A stretch of DNA of 37,508 bases from positions 1-37,508 of the forward strand of contig CALAHN010000158.1 of the NCBI GenBank assembly GCA_937891825.1. Direction: 5' to 3'. Positions within the stretch are counted from its first letter, which is position 1, and each line of letters begins with the position of its first letter. Positions 1 through 7,625 of the stretch are shown piece by piece. The position numbers and the translations under genes are program-made. Source of the stretch: an uncultured Alphaproteobacteria bacterium (GTDB lineage: Bacteria; Pseudomonadota; Alphaproteobacteria; Bin95). A model generated the notes under the pieces. The model saw only the letters and a program-made list of their open reading frames with translations, was not told where the DNA came from and ran no database searches.

Positions 1-391
1 TGTTGTCCCCGAGATTGAGATTGGTGAGGGCCTGGAGCTTGGCGATGTGCGCGGCATCGGCTGCGTCTAAGTCGGCGTAGACGAGCGCTAAGTTTTGTAA
101 TCCAGTCAGAGAAGCGATACTTGCTGTGACGCCCGGCGCAAACTTCAGGCCGGAAATGCAGAGGGTGTGAAGACTAGCGAGGCGGCCGATGCCTGCTAAG
201 CTGTCTGCCGCGAAAAGGTGAGCCAGATATATCGGCGCCCCCTGCGGCAGGGAAGCCGATATATCGCCTTTCATCCACGCAAAGTCTTCGCCAAGCAGCG
301 CGAGCGTGGTCCAATTTTCCGTCTCTGCTTGGGCCACGATGCGTGCGAGGTCAGCCGCGGTTTCGAGGCGGATTATTTGGCGGTCGGACAT
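1..391 (-). CDS. Leucine-rich-repeat protein, 3' part beyond window edge
   Basis: An open frame reads leftwards from ATG at 391 and is still open at base 1, so at least 130 residues are coded and the C-terminus is missing. The start is supported by GGAGG six bases upstream (rev. comp. of 398-402). Residues from about 80 onward show the leucine-rich pattern of repeated L-x-x-L-x-L units (for example LASLHTLCISGL, LTGLQNLAL, LQALTNLNLGDN), so the visible part enters an LRR solenoid, normally a protein-binding surface. No signal peptide is evident at the N-terminus. It is divergent from the phage terminase operon, with a 238-bp gap. It could be a prophage cargo gene or the host gene flanking the prophage; the window does not decide. 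Codon use (TTA, AGT, ATA) looks less GC-biased than in the phage genes. Confidence 0.75.
   Translation of the reverse strand, partial: MSDRQIIRLETAADLARIVAQAETENWTTLALLGEDFAWMKGDISASLPQGAPIYLAHLFAADSLAGIGRLASLHTLCISGLKFAPGVTASIASLTGLQNLALVYADLDAADAAHIAKLQALTNLNLGDN
226..265. repeat. Nested inverted repeat inside the LRR gene
   Basis: Perfect 11-bp arms GATATATCGGC (226-236) and GCCGATATATC (255-265) enclose a second perfect hairpin, CCTGC-G-GCAGG (241-251). The structure lies within the LRR coding sequence. It could be a protein-binding or recombination site, or chance within codons. Confidence 0.55.
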
Positions 392-493
392 GGCGAGCCT
401 CCAAGCGATTGGCGCTGGCGGGGCGGGCGCCGGCGGGGGAGTGTAACGGCGGCATGGGCGCTCGCGCCAGAGGTGCGTGCCCGCGGCCGGGGC

Positions 494-524
494 TTGTATG
501 GGAGAGTATATTCCCTATATGTTC
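494..524 (+). promoter_or_regulatory. Putative promoter with LexA-like site ahead of the terminase operon
   Basis: TTGTAT (494-499), a 16-bp spacer and TATATG (516-521) form a weak sigma70-like promoter about 110 bp upstream of the small terminase. Overlapping the -10 is ATTC-N7-GTTC (510-524), one mismatch from the alphaproteobacterial LexA box GTTC-N7-GTTC. The 10-mer TATATGTTCC (516-525) is the exact reverse complement of GGAACATATA at 6190-6199 in front of the capsid gene. That repetition supports a real regulatory site, but a phage-specific activator or repressor could bind it instead of LexA. Confidence 0.4.
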
Positions 525-629
525 CAGAGAGGGCATGCGCCCGCCGCTTGGCGCCGCGCCGTTCCCTCCCAACACATCAACGATACGGCGCCGGTTCGCG
601 CCGGTTCGCGCGTTTCTGGAGTGACGATC

Positions 630-1205
630 ATGACGCCGAAGCAGGACCTTTTCGTTCGGGAATATCTGGTCGATCTGAGTGCGCCGCAGGCCGCAAAGCG
701 CGCCGGATATGGCGGGCGATCGAGCGCCAAGCTGATGCGAACGCCCGTTGTCCTGGCGAAAATCCGGCAGGCGCAGGCCGAGCGGGCGGCGAACCTGGCG
801 GTTTCGGCGGAGCGGGTGCTGGCGGAATATGCGCGGATCGCCTTCGCCAATATGGCGGATTTCGCGGACTTTGGGCCCGATGGGCTGACGCTGAAGGACA
901 TGGCGGCGCTCACGCCCGAGCAGACCGCCGTCATCGCGGAAGTCACGGAGACGAAAACCAGCCGGGGCGGCGTCGTGCGGTTCAAGTTGCATGACAAGCT
1001 GGCGGCGCTGAATGCGCTCGCCAGGCATATCGGCCTCGCGGCGCCGGAGAAGCTGGCGCTGACCGACAGCACGGGCGCCGATCTCCCGCCGCCGGACCCA
1101 TCGGAAATCGCCCGCCAGATCGCCTTCGCCCTCCGCCAGGGGATCGAGGATCGGGCGGGTTCTGATAAAGAACAAAACAAGAAAAAAAGATCCGACAGGG
1201 ATTGA
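630..1205 (+). CDS. Phage terminase small subunit
   Basis: This is the DNA-recognition subunit that brings phage DNA to the large terminase for packaging. The 191-residue product opens with MTPKQDLFVREYLVDLS, followed by an APQAAKRAGYGG helix-turn-helix segment (residues 15-35), the hallmark of the Terminase_2 family. The middle contains the usual helical oligomerisation region with an FANMADFADFGPDG segment, and the C-terminus is a charged, lysine-rich tail (DKEQNKKKRSDRD). ATG at 630 has GGAG at 618-621, eight bases upstream. The same frame extends upstream to 477 but without family-like sequence or a ribosome site. It is the first gene of the late operon. A terminator-like hairpin lies between it and the large subunit. 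Confidence 0.9.
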   Translation: MTPKQDLFVREYLVDLSAPQAAKRAGYGGRSSAKLMRTPVVLAKIRQAQAERAANLAVSAERVLAEYARIAFANMADFADFGPDGLTLKDMAALTPEQTAVIAEVTETKTSRGGVVRFKLHDKLAALNALARHIGLAAPEKLALTDSTGADLPPPDPSEIARQIAFALRQGIEDRAGSDKEQNKKKRSDRD

Positions 1206-1326
1206 ATCCGGCGCGGGCGTTCCCATCTTCTGGAACGGGAGAGGCGCGTCCTTCAGGATCGCCCGCGACCCCGTTGCAACCACTGACACGACCGACCCTC
1301 CCGCCCGATGCCCGCCGGCCGGTCCA

Positions 1327-1344
1327 AGCCCGCGCGGGCTTTTT
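1327..1344 (+). terminator. Terminator-like hairpin between the terminase genes
   Basis: The palindrome AGCCCGCGCGGGCT (1327-1340) is followed by a run of T (1340-1344), as in a rho-independent terminator or attenuator. It sits in the 187-bp gap 1206-1392. That gap also holds a smaller hairpin, CGTTCC (1218-1223) pairing with GGAACG (1232-1237). It may lower transcription from the small terminase into the large one. Confidence 0.5.
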
Positions 1345-1392
1345 CATGGGCTGTCGCGCTGTCCTGTCCACATGCCTGGGAGATGCAAGCCC

Positions 1393-2961
1393 ATGTCGCT
1401 GCTCGACGACATTCTTGCGCGCTATGCGGCGCTCGATCCGGCCGTCCAGGCCGATGTGGCGGCGCGGGCGGCGGCGGCGGTGGGGGACCGGGTCTGGCTG
1501 CCCAATCCGGGGCCGCAGACGGAGGCCTATTTCTCGAAGGCCGACGTCACCCTGTTCGGCGGGCAGGCGGCGGGCGGCAAGAGCGACCTGCTGCTGGGGC
1601 TGGCGGCGACGGCGCACCGGCATAGCCTGATCATGCGCCGGGAATATGTGGCGCTCGCCGGGCTGACGGAGCGGGCGGGCGCGATCCTTGGGCGCGGCGC
1701 CGTCCGCCTCGCGCCGCCGCCGCGCGCCACGACCGCCGACGGGCGCCTGATCGAGTTCGGCGCGGCCCAGCATGTCGGCGACGAAGCCAAGTTTCAGGGA
1801 CGCGGCCGGGATTTCCTCGGGTTCGACGAGGCGGCCCAGTTCACGGAAGCGCAGGCGCGGTTCCTGATGGGCTGGGTCCGGACCGCAATCCCCGGCCAGC
1901 GGGCGCGGGCGGTGCTTGCGACCAACCCGCCGCTGGACGCGCGCGGCGAATGGCTGATCCCCTATTTCGGCCCCTGGCTCGATCCCGCCTATCCGAAGCC
2001 GGCGCGGCCGGGCGACCTCCGCTGGTTCGTGACCGCGCCCGACGGCAAGGACCTGGAAACGCCGGACGGGCGGCCGGTCGAGCTTGCGGGCCAGACGCTC
2101 CGCCCGAAGTCGCGGACCTTCATCCCGGCGGCGCTCGCCGATAATCCCTATCTGGTCCGCACGAATTACCGGGCCGAGCTGGATGCGCTGCCGGAGCCGC
2201 TCCGCGCTGCGATCCGCGACGGCGATTTTCTCGCGGCCCGCCAGGACGATGAGTGGCAGATATTGCCCGCCGCCTGGGTCGAGGCCGCGATGCGGCGCTG
2301 GCGGCCGGCGCCGCCGGAAAGCGCGCCGATGTGCGCCATCGGCGTCGACGTGGCGCGGGGCGGCGCGGACCAGACAGTGCTCGCGATCCGGCACGACAAC
2401 TGGTTCGCGCCGCTGGTCGTGAAGCCCGGCGCCGAAACGCCGCTCGGCACGGACGTGGCCGGCCTCGTCGTCGCCTGCCGCCGGGATAGCGCGCTGCCGG
2501 TGATCGACATGGGCGGCGGCTATGGCGGCGCGGTGATCGAACATCTGGCGGGGGCGAACGCCATTCAGTGCATCGGCTTCGTGCCGGCCGGCGCATCGAC
2601 GGCGCGGACGGCGGACGGGCAATTGCGCTTCGCCAACAAGCGGGCGGAAGCCTGGTGGAAGTTCCGCGAGGCGCTCGATCCATCGGGGGCGGACGCGGTC
2701 GAGATGCAGTTGCCGAACGATCCGATCCTGCTGCGCGACCTGACGGCGCCGACCTTCCGCGTCGGCCCGCGCGGCATTCAGGTCGAGGCGAAGGATGAGA
2801 TCAAGGCGCGGCTCGGCCGGTCGCCCGACCGGGGCGACGCCGTCGTCCTGGCCTGGGCCGGCGGCCCGCGCTGGCGCACCCACGAAACCCAATGGCGCGG
2901 TCACGCCCGCCGCCGGCCCGAGGTGATCCTCGGCCGGCCCCATCAGAAACGCAGGAGATAA
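1393..2961 (+). CDS. Phage terminase large subunit (ATPase/nuclease)
   Basis: This is the packaging motor: the ATPase drives DNA into the procapsid and the nuclease cuts the concatemer. In the 522-residue product the Walker A is GGQAAGGKS (56-64) and the Walker B is FLGFDE (141-146). The C-terminal RNase H-like nuclease shows acidic residues in the expected places: Asp319 in IGVDVARGG, Asp372 in VIDMGGG and Asp482 in RGDAVVLAW. Length is normal for the family. The start at 1393 is preferred over an in-frame ATG at 1372 because GGGAGA (1378-1383) is well placed only for 1393. The next gene begins two bases after its stop codon. Confidence 0.93.
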   Translation: MSLLDDILARYAALDPAVQADVAARAAAAVGDRVWLPNPGPQTEAYFSKADVTLFGGQAAGGKSDLLLGLAATAHRHSLIMRREYVALAGLTERAGAILGRGAVRLAPPPRATTADGRLIEFGAAQHVGDEAKFQGRGRDFLGFDEAAQFTEAQARFLMGWVRTAIPGQRARAVLATNPPLDARGEWLIPYFGPWLDPAYPKPARPGDLRWFVTAPDGKDLETPDGRPVELAGQTLRPKSRTFIPAALADNPYLVRTNYRAELDALPEPLRAAIRDGDFLAARQDDEWQILPAAWVEAAMRRWRPAPPESAPMCAIGVDVARGGADQTVLAIRHDNWFAPLVVKPGAETPLGTDVAGLVVACRRDSALPVIDMGGGYGGAVIEHLAGANAIQCIGFVPAGASTARTADGQLRFANKRAEAWWKFREALDPSGADAVEMQLPNDPILLRDLTAPTFRVGPRGIQVEAKDEIKARLGRSPDRGDAVVLAWAGGPRWRTHETQWRGHARRRPEVILGRPHQKRRR

Positions 2962-2963
2962 CC

Positions 2964-3197
2964 ATGGGCGGATTGCTCAAGACCCCGAAACCGCCGGCGC
3001 CGGTCGAACCGCCGGCCATCCCCGACCGCGACGGCGAGGCCGAACGCCGCGCGCGCCGCCGCAGCCTAGCCGCGAGCCGCAGCCGCTCCGGCGTGCTTTC
3101 GACCATCCGGCAGAAGGCGGGCGGCACGCTTGGCGCCAGCACCATCCTCGGCAGCTTCGGCGCAGGCGGGTCGAACGACCGCCTGGGGGGCCTCTGA
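2964..3197 (+). CDS. Small conserved phage protein between terminase and portal
   Basis: The 77-residue protein starts at ATG 2964 with AGGAG six bases upstream (2953-2957). It has a proline-rich N-terminus (LKTPKPPAPVEPPAIP), a basic stretch (ERRARRRSLAASRSRSG) and a glycine-rich C-terminus. Short proteins with this layout, a Pro-rich head then RRRxRAS-like and LGxxxxLG-like motifs, are common just before the portal gene of podoviruses and are usually annotated as hypothetical. The layout recalls T7 gp7.3, a minor virion/tail protein, but that link is only a resemblance in composition and position. Its TGA overlaps the portal ATG (TGATG). Confidence 0.7.
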   Translation: MGGLLKTPKPPAPVEPPAIPDRDGEAERRARRRSLAASRSRSGVLSTIRQKAGGTLGASTILGSFGAGGSNDRLGGL

Positions 3198-4972
3198 TGC
3201 AGACAGGCGATGCGCGCGGCCCGGATGATGACCCGGCCGCAGCGGACGCCCGCCGCGACAGAGCGGCGGCGCGCGTCCAGGGCTTGATCCAGGAAGGCGA
3301 GCGCCTGTTCGCCCAGCGGACGGCGCTCGCCGGCCACTGGCAGGACGTCGCCATGAATTTCTATGTGGAGCGGGCGGATTTTACCGTCGGCCACGGCGGC
3401 GGCTTCGATTTCGCGAGCCATCTGATGACCGGCCAGCCGATGCAGGCCCGACAGGAGCTGGCGAACGCCATCGGCGGCATGCTGCGGCCGCCCGGCCGGA
3501 ACTGGTTCGCCCTGCGCGCCAGACACGGCGGCCCGAAGGACGGCGTGCTCTCCCAGGCGGTCAAAGCCTGGCTGGAGAACCGCCAGCGCGTCATGCGCGA
3601 AGCGATGTATGAGCCGGCGGCGATGCTGCAACGGGCGACCAAGCAGGCGGACAACGATTATGTGACCTTCGGCAACGCCGTGATCTCGGTCGATGTGAAC
3701 TGGCGCGACACGGCCTTGCTGTATCGGTGCTGGCATCTCCGGGATGTGGCGTGGCTGGAGGATTTCACCGGCCGGATCGATGAGGTGCATCGGCGCGAAA
3801 CCCGCTCGGCCCATGACGTGATGCGCCTGTTTCCGGCAAGCCATGCGCCGGAACTCGCGCTGTTGCGGCCGGAGGAAGCCCGCCAGCGCCAGATCCAGTG
3901 CCGCCATATCGTGTTGCCGGCCGACCGGTTCGGCGATCCGTCGATCCGTCAGCCCTATGTCTCGGTCTATATCGACGTCGAGCATGACCGGCTGATGGAA
4001 GCGGCGGGGCGGCCGACGCTGGGCTATGTCATCCCGCGCTGGCAGACGATTTCCGGCTCGCAATACGGCTTCTCGCCGACCGTCGTCGCGAGCCTCGCCG
4101 ACGCCCGGACGTTGCAGGACATGACGCGCACCATCCTGGAAGCGGGCGAGAAGGCGGTCGATCCGCCGATGGTCGCGACCCAGGAAGCGGTGCGCTCGGA
4201 CCTCGCGTTGTTTCCGGGGGGCGTGACTTATGTCGACGCGGCTTATGACGAGCGGCTGGGCGCGGCGCTCCGGCCGATTTCCCAGGACCGCTCCGGCTTG
4301 CCGGTCGGACTGGAGATGCAGCAGGACCTGCGCGCCCAGATCGCGGCCGCCTGGATGCTGAACAAGCTGACGCTGCCCGGCGCCGGCCAGGGCATGACCG
4401 CCTATGAGGTCGGCCAGCGCATCCAGGAATATATCCGCCAGGCCTTGCCGCTGTTCGAGCCGATCGAGGCCGAATATAACGGCGCGCTTTGCCAGGAGAC
4501 GTTCAAGACCCTGGCCTCGGTCAATGCGTTCGGCGACCGCTTTCAATTGCCGGACGAGCTGCTCTCCGAAGAGGTGGAATTCGAGTTCGACAATCCCTTC
4601 ACCGTCGCCGGCGATCAGGAAGCGCTGGTCCGATATCGGGAAGTCGCGGGCGTGCTCGCGGCCCAGAAGCAGATCGATCCGGCGGCCGATGTCGAACTCG
4701 ACCTGCGCGCCATGTACCGCGATACGCTGCAGGCGGTCGCGGGCTCGGCGCGCTGGATCAGGGACGAAGCCCAGGCGGCGGCGGCGCGGGCGGCGCTCGA
4801 CCGGGAGGCCGAGCAGGCGGCGGCCATGAACGCGCTCGCGGCAGGCGGGGCGGCCGCGAGCAGCGTCGGCCAGGGCGCCAAGGCGGTCCGCGAAGGCGTC
4901 GGCGATCAGGCGCTCGAGGCCTTGCTCGCCGCCGCGGCGGAGGAAGGGGCGGCGGACGATGAAACTGCATAA
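3197..4972 (+). CDS. Portal (head-tail connector) protein, T7/podovirus type
   Basis: The 591-residue portal forms the dodecameric ring at the packaging vertex through which DNA enters and leaves, and to which the short tail attaches. Family features visible are the N-terminal helical region ending in ALAGHWQDVAMNFYVERADF, the RQELANAIGGMLRPPGRNWFALR segment typical of Head-tail connector proteins, YGFSPTVVASLADARTLQDM in the middle (crown/stem area), and TAYEVGQRIQEYI near residue 400. The C-terminal 80 residues are alanine-rich and coiled-coil-like. Translation is probably coupled to the preceding gene through the TGATG overlap, and its end overlaps the next start by 14 bp. Confidence 0.92.
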   Translation: MQTGDARGPDDDPAAADARRDRAAARVQGLIQEGERLFAQRTALAGHWQDVAMNFYVERADFTVGHGGGFDFASHLMTGQPMQARQELANAIGGMLRPPGRNWFALRARHGGPKDGVLSQAVKAWLENRQRVMREAMYEPAAMLQRATKQADNDYVTFGNAVISVDVNWRDTALLYRCWHLRDVAWLEDFTGRIDEVHRRETRSAHDVMRLFPASHAPELALLRPEEARQRQIQCRHIVLPADRFGDPSIRQPYVSVYIDVEHDRLMEAAGRPTLGYVIPRWQTISGSQYGFSPTVVASLADARTLQDMTRTILEAGEKAVDPPMVATQEAVRSDLALFPGGVTYVDAAYDERLGAALRPISQDRSGLPVGLEMQQDLRAQIAAAWMLNKLTLPGAGQGMTAYEVGQRIQEYIRQALPLFEPIEAEYNGALCQETFKTLASVNAFGDRFQLPDELLSEEVEFEFDNPFTVAGDQEALVRYREVAGVLAAQKQIDPAADVELDLRAMYRDTLQAVAGSARWIRDEAQAAAARAALDREAEQAAAMNALAAGGAAASSVGQGAKAVREGVGDQALEALLAAAAEEGAADDETA

Positions 4973-5243
4973 GCCCGAACCCTGGAAGCCGGCGGACTAC
5001 GACCGCGCCGATCATGTGGCGGTGATCGCGCTCGCGGCCGGGACGGCGACGCCCGCCCAGCAGCACATCGCCTGGGCGTGGATCCTGTTCGCGTCCGGCG
5101 TCAGCGACAAATCCTTCCGCGCGGGCGGCCTCGCCGGCCAGCGCGACACGGATTTCGCCGAAGGCAAGAAGTGGGTCGGCGAGCAGATGCTGAAGCTCGC
5201 CCAGACCAATCCCGCAATCCATGACAAGCGAGACGAACCATGA
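4959..5243 (+). CDS. Small phage protein, Bbp19-like
   Basis: A 94-residue protein begins inside the portal gene's last codons and ends in an ATGA overlap with the scaffold gene. The C-terminal half, with QRDTDFAEGKKWVGEQMLKLA, matches my recollection of a short conserved phage domain that follows the portal in Bordetella phage BPP-1 (Bbp19) and relatives; its role is not established. The N-terminal half, with AQQHIAWAWILFAS, is moderately hydrophobic but too polar for a clear membrane span. The position between portal and scaffold suggests a head-assembly or minor virion role. A homology search would settle the family. Confidence 0.65.
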   Translation: MKLHKPEPWKPADYDRADHVAVIALAAGTATPAQQHIAWAWILFASGVSDKSFRAGGLAGQRDTDFAEGKKWVGEQMLKLAQTNPAIHDKRDEP

Positions 5244-6139
5244 CCGATACCGAGATGCCCGGCGCCGACGCGCCCGAAACCGATGTCGATGACGCGGACG
5301 CCACGATGCTGGCCAAGCTGCTGAACGACGGCCAGGCGGACCGTGCCGGGGCTGACGCGGATGCTGCGGCCTGGCCGGAGGACTGGCGGGCCAGGCTGGC
5401 GGGCGCGGACGAACGCCTCGCCCGGCGGCTCGAGCGGTTCCAGTCGCCGCGGGCGGTGATGGACTCCCTCCTCGCGGCCGAAGCCCGGCTCCGGGGCGGG
5501 GACAAGGGCCTCGCCGCGGATGCAAGCCCCGAGGCGCTCGCCGCCTGGCGCGCCCAGAACGGCATTCCGGAAGCGCCGGAGGACTATGAGGTAGCGCTCC
5601 CCGACGGCATGCTGATCGGCGAAGAGGATCAGCCCCTGGTCGACGCCTTCCTGGCGACGGCCCATACGGCAGGCATGACGCCGGATCAGGTCAACCGGAC
5701 GCTTGGCTGGTACTACGATCACGTCGATCGGCAGATGGCCGACCAGGCCGAACAGGACTCGATCCGCCGCGAGGCTTCGGCCGGCGCGCTCGCGAAGCTC
5801 TGGGGCGCGCGCTTCAAGGCGCACGCCAATCAGGTGAACGCCTTCCTCGGCGACGCGCCGGAGGGCATGCGCGAAAGCTTGCTGGCGGCCCGCCTGCCGG
5901 ACGGCTCGCTGCTGGCGGACGATGTCGGCATCCTGGCCTGGCTCGGCGACATCGCCGCCAGGACCCGCGGCGCGCCCACCCTGACGCCCGCCGCCCAGGG
6001 CGGCATGGCCAGCGCCGTCCGCGACGAGATCGCGAAGATCGAGGCCTACATGGCGTCCGACCGTTCGGCCTATTTCAAGGACGAAAAAGCCCAGGCGCGG
6101 TATCGGGAACTGCTTGAAGCGGCCGCGCCGCGCCGCTGA
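5240..6139 (+). CDS. Capsid assembly scaffolding protein
   Basis: The 299-residue acidic protein lies directly before the major capsid gene, the standard scaffold position. The N-terminus is rich in Asp/Glu/Ala (MTDTEMPGADAPETDVDDADATM) and likely disordered. A motif EDYEVALPDGMLIGEEDQPLVDAFLATAHTAGMTP, typical of podoviral scaffolds (around residues 112-150), follows. The C-terminal third is helical and ends basic (YRELLEAAAPRR), as expected of the capsid-binding end of scaffolds. ATG 5240 overlaps the previous stop as ATGA. The protein should be transient, guiding procapsid formation and then leaving or being degraded; no protease gene was identified nearby. Confidence 0.85.
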   Translation: MTDTEMPGADAPETDVDDADATMLAKLLNDGQADRAGADADAAAWPEDWRARLAGADERLARRLERFQSPRAVMDSLLAAEARLRGGDKGLAADASPEALAAWRAQNGIPEAPEDYEVALPDGMLIGEEDQPLVDAFLATAHTAGMTPDQVNRTLGWYYDHVDRQMADQAEQDSIRREASAGALAKLWGARFKAHANQVNAFLGDAPEGMRESLLAARLPDGSLLADDVGILAWLGDIAARTRGAPTLTPAAQGGMASAVRDEIAKIEAYMASDRSAYFKDEKAQARYRELLEAAAPRR

Positions 6140-6173
6140 CGGCAGCGCGGCGGATTTTTTCCTGCCGGAAGAC

Positions 6174-6205
6174 TTGCAAAATCCGCAAGGGAACATATAT
6201 CGAAC
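6174..6205 (+). promoter_or_regulatory. Putative capsid-operon promoter overlapping a LexA-type box
   Basis: TTGCAA (6174-6179), a 16-bp spacer and TATATC (6196-6201) resemble a sigma70 promoter. Overlapping it is a perfect GAAC-N7-GAAC direct repeat (6191-6205), the LexA-box form used in alphaproteobacteria. It lies in the 249-bp gap 6140-6388 before the capsid gene. The rest of that gap holds only GC-rich sequence with no further feature I can support. The layout matches the site at 494-524. Confidence 0.45.
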
Positions 6206-6388
6206 ATCAGAGAGCGCGCGTCCGCCGGCTGACCCGTTTCGGCGGCCCCGGCGGCGGCGCTTTCCTTCCTCAGTAGCAGTGGCCCCGATGGCGGGCGGGC
6301 GGTTTCGGCCGCTTGTTCCCGCGTCCTTCGGCCGACCCATGGCGAACAGGCTCCCCACCCATCCAATCGCAATCGAGGAGCTTGCACC

Positions 6389-7219
6389 ATGACCGCGACA
6401 GCGGCCCAGACCCAGTACCGGAAAGAGTTCGTTTCCGGCTTCGAGCAGCGGATGTCGCTGCTGCGCCAATCCGTGACCAAGGAAGCCGTCATCAAGGGCA
6501 ATCAGGCGACGTTCCTGGTCGCCGACAGCGGCTCGGCGACGGCGCAGACCCGGGGCAATAACGGCAAGATCCCGGCGCGCTCCGATACCCTGACCCAACC
6601 GACCGCGACCCTCGTCGAAAAGCACGATCTGGTGCAGCGCACCGGCTTCGACGTCTTCGCGAGCCAGGGCGACGGCCGGCGCATCATGCAGGAAACCAGC
6701 ATGGGCGTGATCAACCGCGACATCGACCAGACGATCCTGACCGAGCTCGCGACCGCCTCCCAGTCGACCGGCGCGGCGGCGACCGCCAGCCTGACGCTGG
6801 TGCTCCGGGCCAAGACGATCCTCGGCAATAACGAGGTGCCGTTCGACAACAACATCTCGGCCGTCGTCAGCCCGGCGTTCCACGCCTACCTGATGCAGAT
6901 CGACGAATTCGCGAGCGCCGACTTCGTCAACAACAAGCCCTTCACCAGCGAACAGCAGATGTTCCGCTGGGTCGGCGTCAACTGGATCGTCCATCCCAAC
7001 CTGCCGGGGAAAGGCACGAACGCCGAGCAGTGCTTCATGTATCACGCCAGCGCCATCGGCCATGCCTGCAACATCGACGAGCTGCAAAGCGAAATCGGCT
7101 TCAACGCCGAGCAGCAGTATTCCTGGGCGCGGACGTCGATCTTCATGGGCGCGAAGCTGCTGCAGAACGCCGGCGTCGTCACGATGGCCCATGACGGCTC
7201 TGCCCTCGTCGCCGCCTGA
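6389..7219 (+). CDS. Major capsid protein
   Basis: The 276-residue protein builds the head shell. It opens TATAAQTQYRKEFVSGFEQRMSLLRQSVTKEAVIKGNQATFLVADSG, matching the capsid family found in temperate podoviruses after the scaffold gene. Later landmarks are SMGVINRDIDQTILTELATAS (about 109-130), AVVSPAFHAYLMQIDEFASADFVNN (150-175) and a C-terminal SEIGFNAEQQYSWARTSIFMGAKLLQNAGVV segment. The start is well defined: AGGAG (6376-6380) lies eight bases before ATG 6389. Its own upstream promoter-like region fits the need for high expression. The next gene follows after 23 bp. Confidence 0.92.
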   Translation: MTATAAQTQYRKEFVSGFEQRMSLLRQSVTKEAVIKGNQATFLVADSGSATAQTRGNNGKIPARSDTLTQPTATLVEKHDLVQRTGFDVFASQGDGRRIMQETSMGVINRDIDQTILTELATASQSTGAAATASLTLVLRAKTILGNNEVPFDNNISAVVSPAFHAYLMQIDEFASADFVNNKPFTSEQQMFRWVGVNWIVHPNLPGKGTNAEQCFMYHASAIGHACNIDELQSEIGFNAEQQYSWARTSIFMGAKLLQNAGVVTMAHDGSALVAA

Positions 7220-7242
7220 CCTGAAGAAAGGAACGCAGAACG

Positions 7243-7503
7243 ATGGCTTATAGCGCCAACAACCCGCCCAGCCTGATCGCGGACAGCATCGGCGGCGGCG
7301 GCTCCCTCTGGCTGTACAAGTCGGCTGACGACGACGCGACCGTGAATGGCGCGAACTACGTGGCGAACGCCCGTGATCTCGGCCTCGCGGTCGGCGACCT
7401 CGTGCTCGTCATCGATACCGCGACGCCGAAAGGCTCCTTCCACTATGTGGCGAGCCTCAACGCCGGCGGCGCGGCGACCCTGGCCTTCGGCGCGGTCGCC
7501 TGA
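7243..7503 (+). CDS. Small virion protein following the capsid (possible head decoration)
   Basis: An 86-residue protein, MAYSANNPPSLIADSIGGGG followed by LWLYKSADDDATVNGANYVANARDLGLAVGDLVLVID, belongs to a short family often found immediately after the capsid gene in phages of this type. The composition (Gly/Ala/Asp, beta-strand-like, no charged tail) would suit a head decoration or accessory protein, but this is inferred from position. AAGGAACG lies ahead of ATG 7243. A strong hairpin (7540-7567) follows its stop, so it probably shares a high-abundance transcript with the capsid. Confidence 0.75.
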   Translation: MAYSANNPPSLIADSIGGGGSLWLYKSADDDATVNGANYVANARDLGLAVGDLVLVIDTATPKGSFHYVASLNAGGAATLAFGAVA

Positions 7504-7539
7504 TCGGCGGCCGCCTGGCCTGAGAGCCGGGGCTGAGGG

Positions 7540-7567
7540 CGGGGGCGGCGTTACGGCGCCGCCCCCG
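7540..7567 (+). terminator. Strong GC hairpin after the capsid pair
   Basis: A perfect 11-bp stem (CGGGGGCGGCG 7540-7550, CGCCGCCCCCG 7557-7567) encloses a 6-nt loop. There is no T run, so it may act as a transcript stabiliser or partial terminator separating abundant capsid mRNA from the tail genes. The surrounding gap is 7504-7625. Confidence 0.5.
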
Positions 7568-7625
7568 GACGGCGCCCGCGCCCCATGTCTGCCGCTTGAA
7601 TTCCATACCCCCAGGGAGACCTCCC

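Noticed and set aside
591-610. Tandem 10-mer CCGGTTCGCG twice before the terminase start, considered as a LexA or terminase binding site
   Set aside because: The GTTC half-sites are six bases apart, not seven, and two copies of a GC-rich 10-mer are too little to support a packaging site.
982-2943. A 653-codon open frame on the minus strand across the terminase genes
   Set aside because: It is antisense to a clear terminase, arginine/proline-rich and without any family motif; GC-rich DNA yields such shadow frames.
2801-4546. A 581-codon minus-strand frame opposite the portal gene
   Set aside because: The plus strand codes a well-supported portal; the antisense product has low-complexity Arg/His composition and no ribosome site.
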